Positions 5,905 through 12,159 of a DNA stretch of 12,159 bases are shown here, one piece after another. The DNA is from Bacteroides sp. CAG:1060. Its GTDB lineage: Bacteria > Bacteroidota > Bacteroidia > Bacteroidales > UBA932. The translations under genes and the position numbers were made by a program. Each line of letters starts with the position of its first letter. Position 1 is the stretch's first letter. Below the pieces are notes generated by a model. That model made no database searches and had not been told where the DNA came from. It saw nothing but the letters and a program-made list of their open reading frames with translations. The stretch is taken from the NCBI GenBank assembly GCA_000432655.1, contig HF986336.1:30941-43099 (forward strand), in the 5' to 3' direction.

Positions 5905-8502
5905 CTATACTCTTGATGATGCGATATCGTAAAAGCGCAGAAGCACTTCGTCAGTAGTGAGGAGTTCCTCCGGGAGCTTGTTGCCCACGGAGACGATGGT
6001 GGCGAAATCGTGGTTCTTGTAACATTCCTTGAATCCGGCACGCAGGGCTTCGAGACGGGCATTTTTTACCTTCTTGGCCTCAACGTACACTTCGAACTCT
6101 TTCAGGAGTCGCTTGGTCCTTACAGCATCGAGCTGTGCCTGGTCATTGATGTCAGGAATGTGCCAGTAACCATTCTCGTCCTTAAGGAAGTTCTCGTCGA
6201 GAATCTGCATCAACTCTGGAAGTGTGTCTCCCTTCTTAGGTTTAACAAGGTCCTGCATCCAGTCAGGAAGGATTTCGCTGTATGTCTTCGGGCCGTCTTC
6301 GAGTTTGCGTTTGAGCCATTCAATGCCTTCAGCTTCAGAGCCAACAAGAATGAAGATGGATGTGAATGACGTTGTGCCCTTTTTCTTCTCTTCATACTCA
6401 ATCGCTTGCTCGTCAGTGAAATACATGCCGTCTCTCTCTACATATCTTTCTCTCAAACCTTTTTGGAATTCTGTAGCATTTAAAGGGACTTGATATCCGT
6501 GCTCTACGAAGTAGGCAATTAGGCGGTCAAACAAAATTTTAGGGGAACGCTCAATTACTGCTGTGGTTGAGTGCTCCTTATTAATATGAACTGGAATATG
6601 ATCAAGGAATTCATTAATAAAATCCCATACATTAACTGTAACGTCAAGGGATTGAGCAAATTTTGTAATCAATACTTCAGTTGGCTTGAAGCAGGTTATA
6701 ACGAGGTCTTGTTTTACGGCAGTCGGCGTATTAACGGCTTTAAAAGAGCCTTGTTGTTTATCCAATGCTGACACATTGGCAACAATGAATCCAGCCTGCT
6801 GAAGAGATAGTTGAATTGCATTCCATATAGCTGCACTTGTGTTACTAAACTCGACTGTCATCCACTTCCCAGGCTTGAGTACGCGGTAATACTCTTTAAA
6901 ACTATCAGCCATTAGCCTCTGATAATCCGGGGTCTTCTTGTCAAGAGGTTCATTAACTATAGCTTCCTTATTATTGTCTGTTCTGACTCGGAGCCATGTT
7001 TCTTGAATAGAGTTGAGTTCAGAATACGAAAAATTAGCACCAAATGGAGGGTCCGTAAATACATAGTCGATGGAGTTGTCTCTAATACCAACACACGTTG
7101 CACTCGACACTCCTGTAACATTCTTTGCATCTAGCATATCGAATGCTACCTTCATCTTCTTCATCTTGTTTTTAAGCGCGACAAATACATTCGACTCACT
7201 GATTTGAGATCCAATATATAGCGTGCCGCTTAACGGATTATATGGGAAGGAGACCCCTGGTCTATAACGGTTGAGTTTAGAGATACTAATCAACTGACTA
7301 TTTACAAGGAACATAAATTCCTTATAATTACATCTAGAGAACAGATATTGTAAAATAATCAGAGTACGGGGAAAGTAAAACTGATGAACATGGGTGATCC
7401 CTTGCCTATCATTCCTTCTGGCCTCATTACCTTCTGGCATTCGATCAGCAAATAAATCAAAGCTCGCTGATAATTCATCACATTTCTGAACAACTTCATA
7501 ATCATCAGCATCTAATGATTTATCATAGCTCTTACCACCGAAAGAGTAATTGATTAAGACGGGAATCTTGCGTTGTCTATTGATGGTTTCTTTTAGAGTG
7601 CCATCATATACGGTCTCCCATGCTTTGTCTGATTTATCTTTTGATATTTTGGCAGAACAATGGGGGCACTCATACTGCTTATAAACTTCATTCGTGGCCT
7701 TGTTCACTGCCGTATTGTAGAAATCATATTCTTTACCGCAGTTCGGGCAAACGAACACATCACTCCATACAGTATAGTTTATTGTTCCCTTGAGTTCTTT
7801 GGAATGACGAGTAGTATAAGCCCATTTAAATTTAGCTTCAGCCTCAGTTAATATTTCCTCCATCACCTCAAAGACTTTCTTAGAAGATCGTGGTGAATTG
7901 TAATTCGCAGCAATCAAAGATGCAACTGGACTTAAATCCGATTGTATTGCATGCCTGAGCCCTCCATTATTGGATTTATTTACTAGTTCACACGAACAAT
8001 CATCACATAAATCGCAGGCTACGCCTGTCATACCCGTTCCACAGAATCCATCATACACAATATCTCCTGGTTGTGTATAATGCAATAGGTATCTCATTAT
8101 TGCAGGATGAGGCACTTTCGTATGGTATGAATGAGCGTTATAAATCGGATTGTTCTTTCCCTCGCTCACATCAGCGGCATACGGTTCCTTGACCTCGAAG
8201 TCGGCCTTGCGCTTTCCTTCAGCCTGGAGTTTCACTTTCTCCGCTTCCCATTCCTTGATGAAATCGTTTATCCACGGATTAGGGCAGGCGGTGTAGTATG
8301 GAGGATCGGACAGGGCGACGATGTCATCATCCTCCCCTATCGGGAATCCCTCGATAAGTCTCAATTCAGGCAGTTTCTTACGGAGTTCCTCCCGAAAGAA
8401 CTCGCGTCGTTTAGTGTCGTTCTCAAATGTGATTCCAAGACAGGTTACAGGGCCTTCTTCCTTCACCTGTTCATCGTCGCATGTAAAGAGTTTGCCGTCC
8501 AT
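5905..8502 (-). CDS. Zn-ribbon site-specific DNA methyltransferase, PglX/PglXI-type component of the BREX-like system
   Basis: The 865-residue protein combines methyltransferase motif I (YDGFCGTGMTG, about 150-160, S-adenosylmethionine binding) with a catalytic motif IV TDPPFGANFSYSEL (483-496), as in N6-adenine or N4-cytosine methylases. A second DPPY motif, LSDPPYYTACPNPW, lies near the N-terminus (64-77). Two CxxC pairs (CPNC 252-255, CPHC 279-282) form a probable zinc ribbon, pointing to the Zn-ribbon adenine methylases (COG1743/DUF1156-like) that supply PglXI in BREX type 3. The C-terminal ~200 residues carry a non-catalytic, charged helical region. In BREX the methylase marks host DNA so that unmarked phage DNA is recognised. 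No nuclease domain is visible. It begins 11 bases after the ATPase gene and ends 2 bases before the PglZ gene. The DNA for about residues 114-694 is clearly AT-richer than the rest of the gene. Base specificity cannot be read from sequence. Confidence 0.82.
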   Translation of the reverse strand: MDGKLFTCDDEQVKEEGPVTCLGITFENDTKRREFFREELRKKLPELRLIEGFPIGEDDDIVALSDPPYYTACPNPWINDFIKEWEAEKVKLQAEGKRKADFEVKEPYAADVSEGKNNPIYNAHSYHTKVPHPAIMRYLLHYTQPGDIVYDGFCGTGMTGVACDLCDDCSCELVNKSNNGGLRHAIQSDLSPVASLIAANYNSPRSSKKVFEVMEEILTEAEAKFKWAYTTRHSKELKGTINYTVWSDVFVCPNCGKEYDFYNTAVNKATNEVYKQYECPHCSAKISKDKSDKAWETVYDGTLKETINRQRKIPVLINYSFGGKSYDKSLDADDYEVVQKCDELSASFDLFADRMPEGNEARRNDRQGITHVHQFYFPRTLIILQYLFSRCNYKEFMFLVNSQLISISKLNRYRPGVSFPYNPLSGTLYIGSQISESNVFVALKNKMKKMKVAFDMLDAKNVTGVSSATCVGIRDNSIDYVFTDPPFGANFSYSELNSIQETWLRVRTDNNKEAIVNEPLDKKTPDYQRLMADSFKEYYRVLKPGKWMTVEFSNTSAAIWNAIQLSLQQAGFIVANVSALDKQQGSFKAVNTPTAVKQDLVITCFKPTEVLITKFAQSLDVTVNVWDFINEFLDHIPVHINKEHSTTAVIERSPKILFDRLIAYFVEHGYQVPLNATEFQKGLRERYVERDGMYFTDEQAIEYEEKKKGTTSFTSIFILVGSEAEGIEWLKRKLEDGPKTYSEILPDWMQDLVKPKKGDTLPELMQILDENFLKDENGYWHIPDINDQAQLDAVRTKRLLKEFEVYVEAKKVKNARLEALRAGFKECYKNHDFATIVSVGNKLPEELLTTDEVLLRFYDIASSRV

Positions 8503-8513
8503 TTGGGTTCACT

Positions 8514-11500
8514 TTATTTGCTTAATACTATTCTGACTTTCTTGCGGTCTTTGCCGGAGCACTTCTTATTGATGGCATGCTCTATCATACCGATTGCTTC
8601 ATCCGCAGTCATAGGTCTACTAATGCAGGCTGCAAGTTCCTCTGAAGTAATTTCTACCTTCTCATATCCCCCACTGAGCATATCGAGCAACTGGAGCAGA
8701 CATTCTGCCGAATGCCCGTCATCGATTACTAATAGCCCGGAAGCGAACTGCAGGAGGAAGTTCTGTGATTTCTCGTCCATAAGGCTGAGAGCTTCCTGGG
8801 AATCTGGTGCCTGCACATAAGCCTTGAGAGCATTTATCCAGGTGTCATAAATAACCTGAAGGTCTTCTTTGAACTCTGTCACTGTCTTCATACTCTTGCC
8901 GCCTGATGTGAGCGGATTAAAGCCGGCATATGGTGTGCTTCCGAGAATACTCTTGACATTCGGATTAGCGGTCTTGAGTTGATTGAATGCCATCTTCCAT
9001 TGGTTCCAGGCTGAAGTATTGATAAGTGTGCATCTGCACAGGACGGTGCAAGCGCGATATTCTCCGCTATTGAGTATCTCAATTCTCTTTGCCTCATCAA
9101 ATTCTGTCAGACAGCACTTGTAATACTGCTCCAGATACCACTCAATGTAATCGGCCTTAACCTTGTCCAGCTCAGTATTGTATGCGCTTACCTGGGCATC
9201 ATTGAGGTCTTTCAGCACATCTGCAACCTTGTTTACCGTAGCATCTATGTTCTTCGCAAGAGCAGTTTCTGTCGGCACATACTGCTTAGCCTGTGTGAGG
9301 TACTGCACCTTCGAATTCAATTCGGCAGCAGTCTTGATGATTGCCTTTGTCTGATCAAGTTCGGCCTTATGTGCAACCATCTTCTTCACAACATCAAGGT
9401 CATACTTAAAGTTCTTCAGTTTTGCCTGTTTAGTGATAGTCGATACATAGTCACTGAAACCCTTAAGCACAACTATGTTTGCCCTAATGGATACCCCCTT
9501 TATCTGATCGATTACGGTAACACCGGCAACCTCAAGACCATTCTTGAGCTCCCTCGCGTCGAAAGTCGCACACTCAGAAGCAAGCGCCCTCGCAGCGTTG
9601 GTCATAGTGATAAACGTGCTCTCCTGCTCCAGCTGATTAGACTTATCCTGGCCGCAATACATCTTGGTCAGTTCTCTTGCAATCGGGATATTGATATCCT
9701 TCGGCCTCTTGATGTTGGCAAAGGTGTAATAGTCGTCTGACTGAAGATTTCTGAGTTTATCCAGCGTGCTGGCGTTGATAACATCACCGCTATTGAGCGT
9801 AATTTCGCACTCTCCGAGTGAAACGAGCACCGCGAGCACAACAAATTCGAACACAGCGTCAAGATGATAATCTTTAGTGAACCACACATTCTCAGACCTC
9901 GGCAGGAGTTCAAGAATCTCATCCTTGTTTACGACCATATTCTGGCCACGATCATTCATCATCTTCAGGATAGCCTGGGCATAGATACTATTGTCAGTCG
10001 TAAGCTCACCTGCCTTGTAACAGCCCAGTCCCATCAGTATGGCCTCACCATCTTTATTGCTCTCCGTCGGATGAATAATCTTTGCGAATGCACCCTTGAT
10101 GTAACGGTCTATGTTGCCATTGGTCTTATCGAATGAAATGGTCTGGTTGGCGTATGTGAATGCAGGATACTTAGGTGTGTCAGCGGTAAACTGGTCCTCG
10201 AAAATGGCGCTCGCCACGCTGTCGAAGATTTCCAGCTTGGAAGCACCATTGCCTGGCAAAGTGTAGGAGTTGAGCGCCTTAGCCTCACCGTCTCCGTAAT
10301 ACACCTGTGTGCCGTTCAGGTAGCAAGCATCGAATGCTCGTCTGGCCTTAACGAAAAGGTCCTCGCACTTGCTCTTGTAGTGAATCTTTTGCGCCGTGTC
10401 GGCAGACATATACTGGCTGTATGCAGCGCCATAGAGCACGACAAGATTCTTAAACTCGTCGCTCAGGTTGTCCATCACGAAGTACACCTCGTCATTGTCC
10501 ATATTCCTGCCTTTCTTATCGGCCTGGAATATTGGCATAAATATCATATAGAAATGCTGCTTCGGATGTGTCGTAGATTTTTCATTAGGATTGCCCAGGA
10601 AGATGTACCCGTCCCTTGTGACCTTATGGCTTCTCCAATCAAGTTCGTGCGCATAAATCTGGAATCCCGTCCTGTATGGGTTTGAAGTGATGCCAAGCAC
10701 TTCAACAATAAACTTGAAGAAAGACTCATCCTTACGGCTCTGTGGCATCGTCTCGGCAACCTGAGCAATCAGTTGGTCAAAATTTACTCCACCCTCAGTT
10801 CTGAGGTGATACTCCTCATTCTCGTCATTGTAGTCAAAATACTGACCTGAAGTAGCCTTTATAATGAGTTTTGCGGTACTATCAATTGTGTCCTTAAGCA
10901 TCTCAGCATCGTCAGCAAGCTCATCAGTCACGCAGAGATCATTTACCAATGACATAGCGCTCGCACCATTACCCTTGCTCAAGTCGCCCTGCAGAAGTTT
11001 AATGGCAGTCGCATTGACAATTCTCTTTGCCATCGGTATAAGTGGCTTGCGAGCCGGAGTGGAAGAGAAATTGCTGTCCACCTTGTCATACACCAACTTC
11101 ACGGTATCGGAGACAGTCTTGAAGTCAGGTACCGCCATAAGGCCAGTATCCGCCATCATCTGCTCCCAATACATATCGTATGTAATGAGCCCAGGATTGT
11201 CATTCGGAATGTCCTGGTCAGCAATCTTCTCAAACTGCTTGGTAAGAGTCTTGAGGACCTCGCGTTGCGCCCTGCCAAGCTTGATCATCTGAAAGTTGTC
11301 GAAATATGACGGATGTACAGGGAATAACTCCACATAGTCCTGAAGATGCGAATGCATATCGCTGAACAATCCAACGAACTTCTCAAGATGATGCCTGATA
11401 GCAGTCTTCTGCTGTTCAGATTTACGCAGCAGCCTGTTCTGTACCACAAATGACACATCCTCCTTACGGATGGTAAGGTCAGTATATCTGTCCTTTACCT

Positions 11501-12159
11501 TCAACATCATCTCAGCTGCAAAAGCAAATTCCTTCGACTGATAAATCATCTCCTGCACGCCGAACATAAAAGCGAACCGACCCTTCGAGCACTGCTGTCC
11601 CAAAGCCTGGAGTACCTGCAAATCCTGATTCAACTGGCCAACCGCAGCGTGGCCCTTCAAGTATGCAAGCAACTCATCGATGATGATGAGCAGTCCCTTC
11701 TCAGGATACTTCTCCTCAAAGGCCACCATCATATCATCCAACTGCTCACTATACATCTTCAGCGAATCCGGGTCAAACTGATAGTCAACATCATTCTCAT
11801 CAAGATAACGCTGAATCTGGAAGGTAACGATATCCCACAGTTTACGGTCAGTCTGCATCTCAAAACGATGCACCTTATACTTACCGGCAATCAGCGACAT
11901 GGCATTTTTGGCGACCACATTGTTCACCTTATCCAGATAATTCTCATTCTCCGCAATCAGCGACACCAACGACATCAAGTGAGACTTACCGGTACCATAG
12001 TTACCGATAATCTGTATACCTTTCCTGTTGCGCTCCCCAAACTTCAGATTTTTTACAATTTCAGGGATTATTGTCTCAACAAAATAATCAGGATACACAA
12101 AAGACTTGATGATATCCTCGCGGTAATCATTACTTAGGGACTGTCGGGAAATGTTAACC
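8514..12159 (-). CDS. BrxC/PglY-type (DUF6079-like) large P-loop ATPase, 5' end outside window
   Basis: The reading frame is open to the right edge: 20 residues (VNISRQSLSNDYREDIIKSF) precede the GTG at 12098, so that codon is not the start and the gene begins outside. The visible 1214 residues carry a Walker A GNYGTGKSH at about 52-60, inside GIQIIGNYGTGKSHLMSLV, and a Walker B GLLIIIDELLAYL with the Asp-Glu near 161-162. The rest is a long, mostly helical region with possible coiled coil near the end (residues about 950-1030). BREX BrxC/PglY proteins are ~1200-residue ATPases with the P-loop near the N-terminus, as here; by pattern this one is closest to the DUF6079 group. BrxC is required for BREX defence, and its ATPase may power DNA or complex remodelling, but its exact action is unknown. 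It precedes the methyltransferase by 11 bases as an upstream gene of the operon. The operon promoter lies outside the window. Confidence 0.8.
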   Translation of the reverse strand, partial: VNISRQSLSNDYREDIIKSFVYPDYFVETIIPEIVKNLKFGERNRKGIQIIGNYGTGKSHLMSLVSLIAENENYLDKVNNVVAKNAMSLIAGKYKVHRFEMQTDRKLWDIVTFQIQRYLDENDVDYQFDPDSLKMYSEQLDDMMVAFEEKYPEKGLLIIIDELLAYLKGHAAVGQLNQDLQVLQALGQQCSKGRFAFMFGVQEMIYQSKEFAFAAEMMLKVKDRYTDLTIRKEDVSFVVQNRLLRKSEQQKTAIRHHLEKFVGLFSDMHSHLQDYVELFPVHPSYFDNFQMIKLGRAQREVLKTLTKQFEKIADQDIPNDNPGLITYDMYWEQMMADTGLMAVPDFKTVSDTVKLVYDKVDSNFSSTPARKPLIPMAKRIVNATAIKLLQGDLSKGNGASAMSLVNDLCVTDELADDAEMLKDTIDSTAKLIIKATSGQYFDYNDENEEYHLRTEGGVNFDQLIAQVAETMPQSRKDESFFKFIVEVLGITSNPYRTGFQIYAHELDWRSHKVTRDGYIFLGNPNEKSTTHPKQHFYMIFMPIFQADKKGRNMDNDEVYFVMDNLSDEFKNLVVLYGAAYSQYMSADTAQKIHYKSKCEDLFVKARRAFDACYLNGTQVYYGDGEAKALNSYTLPGNGASKLEIFDSVASAIFEDQFTADTPKYPAFTYANQTISFDKTNGNIDRYIKGAFAKIIHPTESNKDGEAILMGLGCYKAGELTTDNSIYAQAILKMMNDRGQNMVVNKDEILELLPRSENVWFTKDYHLDAVFEFVVLAVLVSLGECEITLNSGDVINASTLDKLRNLQSDDYYTFANIKRPKDINIPIARELTKMYCGQDKSNQLEQESTFITMTNAARALASECATFDARELKNGLEVAGVTVIDQIKGVSIRANIVVLKGFSDYVSTITKQAKLKNFKYDLDVVKKMVAHKAELDQTKAIIKTAAELNSKVQYLTQAKQYVPTETALAKNIDATVNKVADVLKDLNDAQVSAYNTELDKVKADYIEWYLEQYYKCCLTEFDEAKRIEILNSGEYRACTVLCRCTLINTSAWNQWKMAFNQLKTANPNVKSILGSTPYAGFNPLTSGGKSMKTVTEFKEDLQVIYDTWINALKAYVQAPDSQEALSLMDEKSQNFLLQFASGLLVIDDGHSAECLLQLLDMLSGGYEKVEITSEELAACISRPMTADEAIGMIEHAINKKCSGKDRKKVRIVLSK

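Noticed and set aside
12096..12098. GTG at 12098 as the start of the large ATPase.
   Set aside because: The frame continues without a stop to the window edge, only ~31 residues would precede the Walker A motif, and BrxC-type proteins have a longer N-terminal region, so the real start is outside.

Overview
The window looks like a chromosome segment from a member of the Bacteroidales (phylum Bacteroidota). The evidence is an adjacent GGGtGRT-family / NifU-like gene pair, promoter -7 boxes of the Bacteroidota type TAnnTTTG (positions 1618-1625 on the minus strand, 1671-1678 and 3223-3230 on the plus strand), few recognisable Shine-Dalgarno sites, and a C-terminal Argonaute tail of the kind I recall from Bacteroidota. 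No tRNA, rRNA, CRISPR array or insertion sequence was seen, and no gene-free stretch exceeds about 200 bases.

Left part (1-3190), housekeeping genes. On the minus strand a NifU/IscU-like Fe-S scaffold protein (873-1565) is followed 7 bases later by a GGGtGRT protein (865 to beyond base 1). They diverge from mnmE (1695-3116, plus strand), a tRNA-modifying GTPase with all its G motifs and the terminal Cys-Ile-Gly-Lys. The 129-base divergent region holds one promoter in each direction and a perfect 12-bp inverted repeat with a 23-bp spacer that brackets the minus-strand -7 box. A strong hairpin terminator closes mnmE.

Middle (3191-3810). A small plus-strand gene with its own -7 box encodes what looks like only the last ~148 residues of a prokaryotic Argonaute (C-terminal part of the PIWI domain). 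A short ORF in another frame sits between the promoter and this fragment, so it is probably the remnant of a deleted, frameshifted pAgo gene. A 9-bp stem hairpin (3778-3802) lies between this fragment and the convergent operon.

Right part (3811-12159), a BREX-like phage-defence operon on the minus strand, read right to left: a large P-loop ATPase of the BrxC/PglY (DUF6079-like) type, 5' end outside the window; a Zn-ribbon DNA methyltransferase of the PglX/PglXI type; a compact PglZ-type alkaline-phosphatase-fold protein; and a small protein tentatively called BrxA-like. Spacings are 11 bp, 2 bp and a 14-bp overlap, so the four are almost certainly co-transcribed and translationally coupled. 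Content and order resemble BREX type 3 most, but the helicase that normally separates the methylase from pglZ is absent from that place. Residues ~114-694 of the methyltransferase are encoded by markedly AT-richer DNA than the flanks, which suggests that its catalytic and target-recognition core was replaced by recombination.
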